Source: Clostridiales bacterium
Lineage (GTDB): Bacteria; Bacillota; Clostridia; Christensenellales; UBA1242
Length of the DNA: 61,961 nt
Assembly (NCBI GenBank): GCA_015055535.1
Contig: SVIA01000006.1
Span: forward strand, 1-61,961
Reading direction: 5' to 3'
Position 1 is the first letter of the stretch; each line of letters starts with the position of its first letter. Below, one piece after another: positions 6,922-16,881 of the stretch. Made by a program: the position numbers and the translations under genes. The notes under the pieces were generated by a model, which worked only from the letters and a program-made list of their open reading frames with translations, did no database searches and was not told the origin of the DNA.

Positions 6922-7902
6922 ATGAAAAAGTTTGCATTATTTATACTTACTATTTTTATAGGATTTTCTATAATACTTACTGGATGCAATAATAAAAATG
7001 TTATAAGAATTAATGAAGTTACTCATTCAATTTTTTATGCCCCACTTTATGTTGCAATTAATAATGGCTATTTTGAAGAATATGGTTATAAAATTGAATT
7101 AACTAATGGTGGTGGTTCAGATGCATCTATGACAGCGCTTTTAAGCGGCTCTGCTGACGTTGCTTTACTTGGGCCAGAAACTGGCGTATATGTAAACGCT
7201 CAAGGCAAACAAAATGCCCCTGTAGTATTTGGTCAACTAACCAAAAGAGACGGTAGTTTCTTGGTTGGTAAAGTAGATGAACCTAACTTTGATTGGTCTA
7301 ATTTAAGTGGCAAACATGTTATTGCTGGAAGAAAAGGTGGCTCTCCTGCCATGAGTTTACAACTAGCCATTGAAAAAAATGGGTTAAATATTGAAACAGA
7401 CTTAAATTTCGATTTAAGTGTAGCGTTTAATATGACTGTTGGCGCTTTTACTGGCGGTACGGCTGATTATGTTACAGTTTTCGAACCAACAGCAAGCGAA
7501 CTAGTTAGAGAAGGTAAAGGTTACATTGTAGCAAGCGTTGGCCAAGAAAGCGGCGAAATACCATTTACATGTTTTATGGCAAATAGTAGTTATATTAATA
7601 AAAATCCGGAAAAAATTGAAAACTTTTTAAAGGCAATTAAAAAAGCTTACAATTTTATTATGACAAGCAATATTAATGATGTAGTTGACAGTTTAAGACC
7701 AAGCTTTAGCACTTCTAGCGATGAAAGTATAAAAGCTAGCATATTAAGTTATAAAAGTATTGACGCTTGGTGTTCTAGCCCTTCTATGAGTGAAGAAAGT
7801 TATAATAGACTTTTAGATATGCTTGAAAATGCTGGAGAACTTACTACAAGAGTGCCGTTTAACAAGGTTGTTAATAATACAATAGCTAACACTATAATAT
7901 AA
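6922..7902 (+). CDS. ABC transporter substrate-binding lipoprotein (SsuA/NitT/ThiY-like)
   Basis: This 326-residue protein is a lipid-anchored solute receptor of the NMT1/THI5-like family. The signal peptide ends in the lipobox LTGC (about residues 18-21). Family features follow: FYAPLYVAINNGYFEEYG, GGGSDASMTALLSGSADVALLGPE and the hinge region LSGKHVIAGRKGG. I chose the second ATG (6922) because AAGGAGG lies eight bases before it; an in-frame ATG at 6904 precedes that site. The gene is isolated, with no ATPase or permease next to it. A matching ATPase/permease pair without a receptor lies at 33161-34766 and is the likely partner. Substrate (aromatic/aliphatic sulfonate, nitrate or thiamine precursor types in this family) cannot be told. 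Confidence 0.87.
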   Translation: MKKFALFILTIFIGFSIILTGCNNKNVIRINEVTHSIFYAPLYVAINNGYFEEYGYKIELTNGGGSDASMTALLSGSADVALLGPETGVYVNAQGKQNAPVVFGQLTKRDGSFLVGKVDEPNFDWSNLSGKHVIAGRKGGSPAMSLQLAIEKNGLNIETDLNFDLSVAFNMTVGAFTGGTADYVTVFEPTASELVREGKGYIVASVGQESGEIPFTCFMANSSYINKNPEKIENFLKAIKKAYNFIMTSNINDVVDSLRPSFSTSSDESIKASILSYKSIDAWCSSPSMSEESYNRLLDMLENAGELTTRVPFNKVVNNTIANTII

Positions 7903-7925
7903 AAAGGCGTAATATACGCCTTTTT
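7901..7925. terminator. Bidirectional intrinsic terminator
   Basis: AAAAAGGCGT-aatat-ACGCCTTTTT, a perfect 10-bp stem with flanking A/T runs, between the convergent substrate-binding protein and hemZ genes. Confidence 0.9.
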
Positions 7926-7936
7926 ATATTATAATT

Positions 7937-9343
7937 TTAATAGCCCTTTTGTTCAAAAAGTGCTTTCTTTTTTTGTATCATTTCATCTACTCTACTGTTA
8001 TATTCTTTAATATCTTTAACATTAGCAAATCTTTCAATTCTGTTAGTTAATGAAAATACCCTTTTGCTTATTGCATTAGCACCACAAGCAACAATGCTAG
8101 ATAATTCATCCATAGTATCTATGTTAAAATAACAAATTTTATTATCTTTAAAATAACCAATATTATCAAGTCCACTAACCATATTTTTTTGTCTATATAA
8201 ATAATATGGTTTATATCCAGCTTTTTTTAGCTCATTTGATGCTATTATGCTCATTTTTTTTACTCTATTTTCATTTTTAAATATGTTTGCATTACTTTGT
8301 TTTAACGTAGATGCTCTTTTTAAAGAAAGTGTATGAATTGTAATGTTTTCTGGATTTAATTCTATAGCTATATCCATAGTATCATTAAAACTTTTAATAG
8401 TGTCATTAGGAAGTCCCATAATTAAATCCATGTTAATATCAAAATCAAACTCTCTCGCCATTCTATATGTATTTAAAACATCCATAGCGGTATGTTTTCT
8501 ACCGATACTAGCCAATACTTTGTCATTAAATGTTTGAGGGTTAATGCTAATTCTAGTAACCCCATATTTTTTCATTATTTCTAGTTTTTCTCTAGTAATT
8601 GTATCAGGTCTACCAGCTTCTACGGTAAATTCTTTAACATCAAAACATACAGTTTGTAAAATTCTTTCTAATTGTTCTGCAGTTAATGCGGTTGGAGTCC
8701 CACCACCAATATAAACATTTTTAACAATAAAATAATTTTCCATTAAAAATTCTTTTGTTTTATTTATTTCATAAATCAATTTGTCAACATATTCATCAAC
8801 AAGTTTTCCAGCTTTATTTACTTCCATAGACATAAAACTGCAATAACTACATTTGCTAGTACAAAATGGAATATTTATATAAAAATCCACCAGTTTATCA
8901 TTTAAATCTAAATTTTTTTGATTAACAATTATATCAATAATTAAATCCACTTTTTCTTTAGAAACATAATAATTATTTAACAAGAAATTTTCAATTGAAG
9001 TTTTAGGCAAACCTTTTTTTAATAAATCATAGCAAAATTTAACTGGCCTTATTCCAGTTAATGCTCCATATGGCATATTTTTATTAAAAACTTTAGTTAA
9101 TATTTCATACAAGCCAATTTTTGCAAAGCTTTTTGATGAAATAAATTTGCTAACATCGTTAATCTTTTCATAATTATATTCTTTTTTCTCTACAAAAATT
9201 TTATATGAATTTTTAATACGAGTTTCATTTTCCTCTAAAATATGATTAACTTGTATATCAAATTCATCATAACCAACGGGAACAAAAAGTTTTATAATAT
9301 CTTGGAACTCATAATTGTTTTCAATATTTGTATTAATTTCCAA
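7937..9343 (-). CDS. hemZ: Coproporphyrinogen III oxidase-like radical SAM protein (HemZ family)
   Basis: This 468-residue radical SAM protein carries the 4Fe-4S motif C-x3-C-x2-C in IPFCTSKCSYCSF (about residue 165) and the following VYIGGGTPTALTAEQL. The N-terminal 150 residues match the HemZ-type extension that includes a YGALTGIRPVK segment. HemZ proteins are annotated as oxygen-independent coproporphyrinogen oxidases, but clostridial members often occur without a heme pathway and no other heme gene is in this window, so the actual substrate is uncertain. It starts two bases after the relA stop; AAAAGGAGATT serves as ribosome-binding site. The relA-hemZ pairing is typical of clostridia. 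Confidence 0.85.
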   Translation of the reverse strand: MEINTNIENNYEFQDIIKLFVPVGYDEFDIQVNHILEENETRIKNSYKIFVEKKEYNYEKINDVSKFISSKSFAKIGLYEILTKVFNKNMPYGALTGIRPVKFCYDLLKKGLPKTSIENFLLNNYYVSKEKVDLIIDIIVNQKNLDLNDKLVDFYINIPFCTSKCSYCSFMSMEVNKAGKLVDEYVDKLIYEINKTKEFLMENYFIVKNVYIGGGTPTALTAEQLERILQTVCFDVKEFTVEAGRPDTITREKLEIMKKYGVTRISINPQTFNDKVLASIGRKHTAMDVLNTYRMAREFDFDINMDLIMGLPNDTIKSFNDTMDIAIELNPENITIHTLSLKRASTLKQSNANIFKNENRVKKMSIIASNELKKAGYKPYYLYRQKNMVSGLDNIGYFKDNKICYFNIDTMDELSSIVACGANAISKRVFSLTNRIERFANVKDIKEYNSRVDEMIQKKKALFEQKGY

Positions 9344-9346
9344 TTT

Positions 9347-11443
9347 CTAATCTCCTTTTTCTCTTTTGACATCTACAACTTCTTTAATAGCTTCTAATTT
9401 ATGTATTAAAGATTGTAATTCAGTAATATCTTTAACATCTACTGAAACTTTTAACAATATTAAATTACTATCAATATTATTAACATTAACACCTGTTAAA
9501 TCTATTTTATTTTCAGTAATAACTTTAGTAACATTAACAATAATATTATTTGTTTTATTTGCTATAATACTAATTTTAGCATTAAATTTTTTGTTAGATA
9601 CATTTGTAAATTTAGCACTTATAATTCTTTCTGGATTAAAATTTTTTACATTACAACAGTCTTTTGCGTGAATTGTAACACCACGACCTTGAGAAACAAA
9701 CCCTAAAATTTCATCTCCAGGCACTGGGCTACAGCATTTAGCAAATCTAACCATTAACCCTTTTAAATTATTTTCAAAAACTATACCTTTATTATTTTCA
9801 ACTTGTTTCGAAACTGTTTTTTCTTTAATACTTTCTTCAGTTTTTTGAGTTTCTTTATATTTTGTTAACAACTTATTAACAACTTGTGTGCTAGTTAACG
9901 CACCATATCCAACACTTGCAAATAAATCATCTAAGTTTTTTAAAGACCATTTATCAAATAACTCTTTAAGCCAATCTTCTACAAGTAAATTTTTTAATTC
10001 AACATGTTTTGCTTTACATGTAGCCTCAATTATACTTTTGCCCTTTTTAATATTATCTTCTTTCATTTCTTTTTTAAAAAATGAATTAAGTTTGTTTCTT
10101 GCTTGATTGGTATTTACTATTTTAAGCCAATCACGACTTGGCCCATGACTATTAGCATTTGTTATAATTTCAACAACATCTCCATTTTTCAAATGGTAAG
10201 AAAGCGGTACAATTTTTCCATTAACTTTGCTTCCAACACATTTATTACCAATATCTGAATGTATAGCATAAGCAAAATCTATAGGAGTAGAATTTTCTTT
10301 TAAACTAATAACTTTTCCAAGTGGCGTCTGAACAAAAATTTCATTAGAATAAAGATCAGTTTTTAACTCATCTAAAAAGTCTGAGGCAGTGGAAAAATCT
10401 GTGCTTTCAAGCATTTTCCTTACCCAAGTTAATTTATCATCTAAACTAGTATTTTTAGACTTTTTTTCTTTATATAAAAAGTGTGCAGCAACACCATATT
10501 CTGCAAATTCATGCATTGCTTTAGTACGAATTTGAATTTCTAACGGATCATTACTTTCAGTAATAACTGTTGTATGAATGCTTTTATACCCATTAGCCTT
10601 AGGTCTTATAATATAATCTTTAAAACGTCCATCTATTGGCTTATAAATAGAATTTATATTAGATAAAACTGTATAACATTCACTTTCGGTGTTAACAATA
10701 ATTCTAACAGCTAATAAATCATAAATTTGTGCTAAAGAATAGTTTTTATCCTTTAATTTATTAAAAATACTACTAATATGTTTTACTCTTCCATAAACTT
10801 GTCCATCAATATTTAAGTCTTTTAACATATTTTCTAACTTATTAATATTGATTTGAATTTCTTCTTCCCTATTTTGAATTAAATCATCTAATTCTTCACT
10901 AATTTTTTTATATTCTTCTTTGTAAAAATATTTTATATTTAAATCTTGTAACTCGCTTTTAAATATGCTTAACCCAAGACGTGCTGAAATTGGAGCATAT
11001 AACTCCTTTATTAATAAATGTAAATTATCTGCTTCAATTTGTGTTAAGTCGTCCATAAATTTAGCCGAAATTAAAACATCTGCAAGTTTAACTATAATTA
11101 CGCGAATATCATTTGCAATACTTATAAGTAAATTTTTAATATTTTCTGTACTTATCTCTTCATTTACAATATTTATTTTTTCAATTTTTAAAATGGTGGT
11201 TAAAATAGTTACACATATTTCAGGAAGATCAATGTTTTTAATAATACTATTATCTTTTCTAAATTCATTAAGCAATAAACCTGATAAAATTGAATAATAA
11301 TCTGCTTTTGCTTTAATTAAAATATTAACCATTTCAAAACATTTAATATCAACATTTTCTAATTTATCAATATACTTGTTAATACTTATTTTCTCTTCTT
11401 CAGTTATGCCTTTATAGTTTTCTATAATTGACTTAATATCCAT
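9347..11443 (-). CDS. relA: RelA/SpoT family (p)ppGpp synthetase with degenerate hydrolase domain
   Basis: This 698-residue long RSH protein has synthetase, TGS and C-terminal ACT domains. The synthetase domain is well kept: YGRVKHISSIFNKL, YDLLAVRIIV, PKANGYKSIHTTV and LEIQIRTKAMHEFAEYG. TGS begins at EIFVQTPLGKVISL and ACT lies near the end. The N-terminal hydrolase domain is eroded: where bifunctional Rel has HDxxED, this protein reads LLLNEFRK (residues 56-63), and where it has ADRLHN this one has ADVLIS (121-126). (p)ppGpp hydrolysis should therefore be lost. It keeps RFKD in the synthetase domain, the charge pattern of bifunctional Rel rather than of E. coli RelA. AAAGGAGG supports the start. 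Confidence 0.93.
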   Translation of the reverse strand: MDIKSIIENYKGITEEEKISINKYIDKLENVDIKCFEMVNILIKAKADYYSILSGLLLNEFRKDNSIIKNIDLPEICVTILTTILKIEKINIVNEEISTENIKNLLISIANDIRVIIVKLADVLISAKFMDDLTQIEADNLHLLIKELYAPISARLGLSIFKSELQDLNIKYFYKEEYKKISEELDDLIQNREEEIQININKLENMLKDLNIDGQVYGRVKHISSIFNKLKDKNYSLAQIYDLLAVRIIVNTESECYTVLSNINSIYKPIDGRFKDYIIRPKANGYKSIHTTVITESNDPLEIQIRTKAMHEFAEYGVAAHFLYKEKKSKNTSLDDKLTWVRKMLESTDFSTASDFLDELKTDLYSNEIFVQTPLGKVISLKENSTPIDFAYAIHSDIGNKCVGSKVNGKIVPLSYHLKNGDVVEIITNANSHGPSRDWLKIVNTNQARNKLNSFFKKEMKEDNIKKGKSIIEATCKAKHVELKNLLVEDWLKELFDKWSLKNLDDLFASVGYGALTSTQVVNKLLTKYKETQKTEESIKEKTVSKQVENNKGIVFENNLKGLMVRFAKCCSPVPGDEILGFVSQGRGVTIHAKDCCNVKNFNPERIISAKFTNVSNKKFNAKISIIANKTNNIIVNVTKVITENKIDLTGVNVNNIDSNLILLKVSVDVKDITELQSLIHKLEAIKEVVDVKREKGD

Positions 11444-11462
11444 TTTAACCTCCTTTTTTATA

Positions 11463-13781
11463 TTATTTTTTAACTTTTTTAAATATTTTAGAATTGTTTA
11501 AATCAACTTTATAAGTGCCAAGTTCTAAACTTAATGGATTAGTTTTAAATCCGTACGGTTTAAATAAGTTTAATTCTCTAAAAATTGTTATAGCTAGGTA
11601 ATGTTTTATAAAAGATAGCTTATAATTAATTTTATTTAATAAGTATTTATAATGTTGATAAAAATTTTCAAAACAAACACATACACCGGCTTTTTTCATT
11701 GCAAAATAAGCCTCCAACAATTCTTCTCTATCTATTTTATAATCAAAAATTTCTTTTTCTTCTTTAGGCAAATAAATTTCCGCATGACTTTGGTTTTTTA
11801 AAGCTGTTACAAAAGCATTGTTTATAGGTTTTTGTAGTAAAATAATTTTATCAAATTTATCTATATTATCTAATGAATTTATACCATAAATTAATGTGCT
11901 TTGGCTACAATTTTTATTTAATTTTAAACTTGTTTGTGCAAAATCGCCATTAATATCATTATTACGACTATATGTTATTATTAAAGTTTTATCATTAATA
12001 ATATTATTTAATTGCTTAACACTATTAAAACGTTTAATATTAACTTTTTCTTCTTTTGTATAGATCAATTGATTAATAAAACTTTCTTCAAGCTTAAAAT
12101 CTACGTTTTCTTTTATGTTATTAAATTTAACATTGCGAACAATGCCTTTACATTCTTTTTTACCTTTAAATTCATTTATTTGAAGTTCTATCAAAAACTC
12201 TTTATCATTAAAATTAAAATAATTTTCAAAATTTATTTCATCATTAAACGACATTAAATTAATTTTATTTAAAGTAATTGTTAAATGATTTGGAAATTTT
12301 TTTAATTTACTAACACTACAATTATTTGCTTTCAATAAAAATACTGGCAAACTGTTTTCAAAACCAAAAGGTTGCAAAATGTTTAAAGAATTTATAAAGT
12401 TTAAATTTATATCTTCTTCTTTTAATTCTAAATCGTAATATTTTACTAATTTATAATCTTCTTTAATATAATTTTTATTTAAAAAAGCGTTTGCACTTTC
12501 TTTAAAAGCGTTAAAATTTTCTAATTTTAAACTTAATCCACCAGCTTTTGTATGTCCACCAAAATTAGATAAAAAATCGCTACAACTATTAAATAATTTA
12601 AAAATATCAATATTACCAATACTTCTACCTGAACCCTTTAATTCTCCTAAAGCATATCCAAATAAAATAACCGGTTTATTATATTCTTCTGCTAGTCTTG
12701 CCGCAACTATTCCAAGCACACCTATATCCCAAGATTTATTATATAAAATAATTGCTTTATCCTTAGAAAGATTTTTAATCATTAATTTACTTTCTTCAAA
12801 AATATTATCACAAATTTCTTTTCGTTTTTCGTTTAATATTTCTAATTGTTTTATACAATTTTCAATAAGTTTTTCATCAGAATTTATAAATAAATTTAGA
12901 GCAATAGTTGCATCATCTAATCTGCCCGCAGAATTTATTTTTGGTGCTAATTTATAAGCAATATCTATACTAGTAATATTGTTTAAATTTGAAAAAGTCA
13001 TTTTTAAAAGTTGTTTTACTCCATTTGGCAACAAATCCAAACGTTTTAAGCCCTCTTTAACTATAATTCTATTATCATCAATAAGTGGCACAATATCCGC
13101 AATTGTAGCTATGGCACAAATAGGTAAATATTTTTCATAATTTTCATTATTCAAATTACTTAAAGCTTCTACAATTTTAAAACTTACTCCTGCACCACAA
13201 AGGCCTTTAAAATTATATTCCTGATCAAATTTTGGATTTACAATTAAGCAATTTGGTAAATTTTCGGGCAGTTCATGATGATCTGTAACAATAATATCAA
13301 TTCCCATTTGCTTAATATATTCTACTTCTTTTTCACAACTTATTCCACAATCTACAGTTATTATTAAATCTGGTTTCTCTTTTTGTGCAATTTTATCTAT
13401 ACAAGGACAACTTAAACCATAGCCATCTTCAAATCTATTAGGAAGATATGTTTTTATATTCTTAGTTTTTTCTATTAAATAGTTATGTAGAATACTTACA
13501 GCACAAACCCCGTCTACATCATAATCCCCAAAAATTAATATTTTTTCATTGTTTTTAATAGCCAAATTAATTCTTTCAACAACTTTATTCATATTATTCA
13601 ATAAAAATGGATTTTTTAAATTGGTTATATCATCATATAAAAAACTACTAATTTTTTCTTTTGAATTATAGCCTCTAGCATATAAAATTTCTATTATTTT
13701 TTTATTTATAGAAAAACTTTTAGAAAAATTTTCTAAAATACCTTTATCTATTAAATTTTCATTTAACTTTTTAAATTCCAT
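11463..13781 (-). CDS. recJ: Single-stranded-DNA-specific exonuclease RecJ
   Basis: This 772-residue DHH-family 5'-3' ssDNA exonuclease acts in recombination and mismatch repair. The metal motifs are present: FGDYDVDGVCAVSIL (motif I), TVDCGIS (II), VTDHHELPENLP (DHH, III) and the later LCGAGVSFK. The DHHA1 part includes GGHTKAGGLSLK. Length is typical for Firmicutes RecJ with the C-terminal extension. It lies between secF and relA. No Shine-Dalgarno is visible before ATG; a weak TATTGT box sits six bases upstream, so initiation may be leaderless or depend on readthrough of the secF terminator at 13793-13821. Confidence 0.95.
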   Translation of the reverse strand: MEFKKLNENLIDKGILENFSKSFSINKKIIEILYARGYNSKEKISSFLYDDITNLKNPFLLNNMNKVVERINLAIKNNEKILIFGDYDVDGVCAVSILHNYLIEKTKNIKTYLPNRFEDGYGLSCPCIDKIAQKEKPDLIITVDCGISCEKEVEYIKQMGIDIIVTDHHELPENLPNCLIVNPKFDQEYNFKGLCGAGVSFKIVEALSNLNNENYEKYLPICAIATIADIVPLIDDNRIIVKEGLKRLDLLPNGVKQLLKMTFSNLNNITSIDIAYKLAPKINSAGRLDDATIALNLFINSDEKLIENCIKQLEILNEKRKEICDNIFEESKLMIKNLSKDKAIILYNKSWDIGVLGIVAARLAEEYNKPVILFGYALGELKGSGRSIGNIDIFKLFNSCSDFLSNFGGHTKAGGLSLKLENFNAFKESANAFLNKNYIKEDYKLVKYYDLELKEEDINLNFINSLNILQPFGFENSLPVFLLKANNCSVSKLKKFPNHLTITLNKINLMSFNDEINFENYFNFNDKEFLIELQINEFKGKKECKGIVRNVKFNNIKENVDFKLEESFINQLIYTKEEKVNIKRFNSVKQLNNIINDKTLIITYSRNNDINGDFAQTSLKLNKNCSQSTLIYGINSLDNIDKFDKIILLQKPINNAFVTALKNQSHAEIYLPKEEKEIFDYKIDREELLEAYFAMKKAGVCVCFENFYQHYKYLLNKINYKLSFIKHYLAITIFRELNLFKPYGFKTNPLSLELGTYKVDLNNSKIFKKVKK

Positions 13782-13792
13782 AAACGAACAAT

Positions 13793-13821
13793 AAAAACCT
13801 TTCTTAAATGAAAGGTTTTTT
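13793..13821. terminator. Intrinsic terminator between secF and recJ
   Basis: AAAAACCTTT / AAAGGTTTTT stem with an 8-base loop and T-runs. It lies in the short gap downstream of secF and upstream of recJ, and probably partly uncouples the two. Confidence 0.75.
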
Positions 13822-13832
13822 CTCCTAAAAAT

Positions 13833-14837
13833 TTACTTATTAACTTCGGTTTTATCTTTTGCTTTTCTTGTAGTTTTACTTGAAATAAATGCCCAAACTG
13901 GACCAGCAAGCATAACTGATGAATAAATACCCGAAAGCAAACCAAATAAGATAGGAAGTAAGAATTCTTTAATACTTGCAACACCTAAAATTGTTAAAGC
14001 TAAAATAGCAACAATTGTAGTTAAAGCTGTTAGTATTGTTCTAGATAATACTTGTTTAATACTAATATTTGCAAGTTCATTTGGCGTAGCATTACTATAA
14101 GCTTCCTTTTTCTTATTTTCTCTAATTCTATCAAAAACAATAATAACGTTATTAATAGAATAACCAATAATTGTAATTAATGCGGCTATAAACCCTGCAT
14201 TTATTTGAATTCTAAACACTGCAACTAATGCACACATAATTAAAACGTCATGTATTAACATTAAAATAGCTGTTAAACCACTAAGTAATTCAAACCTTAT
14301 TGCAATGTAAATTAAAATTAATATTACAGCAATCAAAATTGCTAAAATTGAATTAATTAACAACGATCTACTAGCAGTGGCAGCTATTCTTGAACCGTTT
14401 GAAATTTCTACATTTAATGTTTCATTATTAAGAGAAAGCCCAGATTGTATCTCAGTTTTAAGATTATCTATTTCTTCTTGCATTTGTTCTTCTGTTAAAT
14501 TAGTTTTATCTACAAATCTAACAATTATAGTAGACTCTTCTCCAACTCCCTCTTGTTGAATATAACCAACTTTAAATCCGTTGTTTTCTACAATATTTGT
14601 TAATTGTGATGAAACAATGTTGTAATTATTTCCTTGTTCCAAAACTGAACCAACTTTAACATTTAAAACTGTTCCACCAACAAAATCAATACCCAAATTA
14701 AATCCAAATATAGAAACAATTAAAATTCCAGCAATAATTAAAACGCTACTTATAATTGAACAAATTTTTAATTTGCTTGTAAAACTAAAATTTTCTAGTT
14801 TTTCTTTAAATTTTTTTGCAATTTTATTTGATTTCAT
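13833..14837 (-). CDS. secF: Protein translocase subunit SecF
   Basis: This 334-residue membrane protein is a part of the SecDF complex that uses proton motive force to help complete secretion. It shows a first TM segment followed by FNLGIDFVGGTVLN (the SecF signature GIDFxGG), a periplasmic loop, and five further TM segments with IRFELLSGLTAILMLIHDV and the conserved VIVFDRIREN. It overlaps secD by 14 bases; GGGAGG within the secD 3' end is spaced eight bases from the secF ATG. A terminator follows. Confidence 0.95.
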   Translation of the reverse strand: MKSNKIAKKFKEKLENFSFTSKLKICSIISSVLIIAGILIVSIFGFNLGIDFVGGTVLNVKVGSVLEQGNNYNIVSSQLTNIVENNGFKVGYIQQEGVGEESTIIVRFVDKTNLTEEQMQEEIDNLKTEIQSGLSLNNETLNVEISNGSRIAATASRSLLINSILAILIAVILILIYIAIRFELLSGLTAILMLIHDVLIMCALVAVFRIQINAGFIAALITIIGYSINNVIIVFDRIRENKKKEAYSNATPNELANISIKQVLSRTILTALTTIVAILALTILGVASIKEFLLPILFGLLSGIYSSVMLAGPVWAFISSKTTRKAKDKTEVNK

Positions 14838-16119
14838 CTACAGTAGCCTCCCTTTTAAAGTTTAATTTTTTAGGATTTTTACTGTTTAAATGTAAATACC
14901 ATTTACAGAATATTCTAGTTAGTACTAAAGCTGTAAACATAGAAATTAAAATACCAATAGCTAGTGTTATTGCAAAACTTTTTATAGTACCAGAACCAAA
15001 AATATATAATACTAAACAGGCAATTAATGTAGTAACATTACTATCTAAAATTGTAATTAAACCTTTTTTAAATCCCGCATCAACACTTGTTGGAATTTTC
15101 TTGCCCTTTTTATACTCTTCTTTCATTCTTTCAAATATAACAATATTAGCATCAACAGCCATACCCAAACTTAATATTATACCGGCAATACCAGCTAAAG
15201 TTAATTGTACTAGTGGGATTGCTTGTAAGAAAAATAGCATTAAAATTAAATAAATTGTTAAGCTTAAATTTGCAATTAATCCAAAATCTTTATAAACAAC
15301 ATACATTATTATAAAAATTAAAGCAAGTCCAACTACTCCACCAATAATTGCCCATTTCAATGCTTCTTTACCTAAAGTTGCACTTACATATTCATTAGAG
15401 TGAAGTGTTAATTTAACGTCGAATGTACCACTCATTATTTTCGTAGCATATTCTTGTGCTTCTTCTAAACTATTCATACTTCCACTAATAAATGTTTCGC
15501 CGCCTGCAATTGTTTCTTGAACTGTGGCTTGAGAATAAAATTCTCCACCAATAAACATGTATAAAGTACCATTACTACTAGAAAGCTCAGCTGTTAATTC
15601 TCTAAAAAGGTTAGCACCTTCTTCATTAAACTTAATGCTAACACCATATGTGCCATTTTGTTGACCAGCCTGTACGTTTGTTATATGTTTACCTGTAATA
15701 ATAGCTTCAGCTTCTTCACTATTTTCTTTTTTAATTTCAAGTTCAGCAGGTTCACCTATTAGATTTAAAATTTCCTCAGGATCTTCTACATCTGGAACTT
15801 CTACCCTTATTTGTGTAGCATTTAAACCACTACCTTGTTTTACTACAGTTGCTTCAGAATAACCTTTACTTGTTAATAAATCTGAAATTCTAGCTATAGT
15901 CGCTTGTACTTGACTATCAAAATTAGTTGAATTATCATCTATATTTTTAACATTATATACAGCAAGCACACCGCCCTCTAAGTCTATACCAAGTTTAATA
16001 GAATTAGCAAATCCATTATAAGTGTAAATACCAATATCAAAACTAAATATACTTAAAAACAAACCTATAACAACTAAAACACTTGTAACTATAAATTTTG
16101 TAATTGCTCTTTTCTTCAT
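14824..16119 (-). CDS. secD: Protein translocase subunit SecD
   Basis: This 431-residue SecD starts with a TM segment followed by IKLGIDLEGGVLAVY, the SecD signature (LGLDLxGG-like). A large external domain leads to six C-terminal TM segments with GMAVDANIVIFERMKEE. It is encoded separately from SecF. The ribosome-binding site AAGGAG is about 14 bases upstream of ATG, rather far. It has its own promoter (16149-16177). Confidence 0.95.
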   Translation of the reverse strand: MKKRAITKFIVTSVLVVIGLFLSIFSFDIGIYTYNGFANSIKLGIDLEGGVLAVYNVKNIDDNSTNFDSQVQATIARISDLLTSKGYSEATVVKQGSGLNATQIRVEVPDVEDPEEILNLIGEPAELEIKKENSEEAEAIITGKHITNVQAGQQNGTYGVSIKFNEEGANLFRELTAELSSSNGTLYMFIGGEFYSQATVQETIAGGETFISGSMNSLEEAQEYATKIMSGTFDVKLTLHSNEYVSATLGKEALKWAIIGGVVGLALIFIIMYVVYKDFGLIANLSLTIYLILMLFFLQAIPLVQLTLAGIAGIILSLGMAVDANIVIFERMKEEYKKGKKIPTSVDAGFKKGLITILDSNVTTLIACLVLYIFGSGTIKSFAITLAIGILISMFTALVLTRIFCKWYLHLNSKNPKKLNFKREATVDEIK

Positions 16120-16148
16120 TCTAGTCTATATTCTCCTTAAACTTATCT

Positions 16149-16177
16149 ATTATATAAAATAAAAAAATATAAGTCAA
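16149..16177 (-). promoter_or_regulatory. Promoter of secD-secF
   Basis: TTGACT (16172-16177), 17-bp spacer, TATAAT (16149-16154), with TAAGGAG downstream. The rest of the gap 16178-16385 is AT-rich and shows nothing else I can support. Confidence 0.8.
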
Positions 16178-16385
16178 CTATATTAAAAAAATAAATTAAT
16201 TTTATATATTTTAAATATTTTAATATAAAATAAAAAAAAGATAAAATAAAATTATCAAAAATTTTAAATTTATCTTAATTATTACCTATTAGAAACAACT
16301 TAATCACTAAAATTTAACTTTAAATTTTAACACTTTTATACAAATTATTAAAACAAAATAAAAAAGCAAGCTTTATAAACCAATT

Positions 16386-16784
16386 TTATCTTTTTCGGAA
16401 AATATTACATATTATAGTTGAAATTAATCCAACCACTGCTCCAAACAAAACATCTAAAAAAATGGTTAAACTAAATTCAAATTTTCCATTTAAAGCACTA
16501 AATAATAAAAATGCTAAAACAGTATAGAAAACCCCAATTAAAATGCCTTTAAAAACAGTTTTATTTTCTACACTTTTTAGTGCACTAAAACACCCCACCA
16601 AAATACTTATAACTTTAATAATTTGATTTATTGGTTTAATTAATCCGTCAGAAATATCGGTTAATTTTATTATAAAAGCAAAAATTAATATTGCAACTAA
16701 ACTTACTATAAGCGCATTTAATGCTCCTTTTAAAATTGTAAATACTGAGCTTTTTTCTTTAATTCTAATTTTTTTAATATTCAT
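16386..16784 (-). CDS. TIGR04086-like membrane protein
   Basis: This 132-residue protein has four hydrophobic segments (about residues 16-40, 55-70, 80-97, 103-125) and a basic first 12 residues. The layout, length and position between yajC and secD match the TIGR04086 family of uncharacterised clostridial membrane proteins. Its conserved place beside yajC/secDF suggests a link with secretion, but no function is known. GAGGG lies just before the ATG. Confidence 0.7.
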   Translation of the reverse strand: MNIKKIRIKEKSSVFTILKGALNALIVSLVAILIFAFIIKLTDISDGLIKPINQIIKVISILVGCFSALKSVENKTVFKGILIGVFYTVLAFLLFSALNGKFEFSLTIFLDVLFGAVVGLISTIICNIFRKR

Positions 16785-16855
16785 ACAACCCTCTTAGTTA
16801 ATTGTATGTTTTTTATTTTTTTAATAGAACTTAAAAATTAAAACTCTTTAACATA

Positions 16856-16880
16856 AAAAAACGGGAACATATCCCGTTAA
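16856..16880 (-). terminator. Intrinsic terminator after yajC
   Basis: AACGGGA-tatgt-TCCCGTT stem followed by a T-run on the minus strand, directly behind the yajC stop. Confidence 0.9.
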
Positions 16881-16881
16881 A

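Noticed and set aside
9366-9671. Open frame of about 100 codons on the plus strand opposite relA
   Set aside because: It is antisense to the conserved ACT/C-terminal region of relA and has no ribosome-binding site or family feature; the same holds for other antisense frames over recJ, mutS and yebC.
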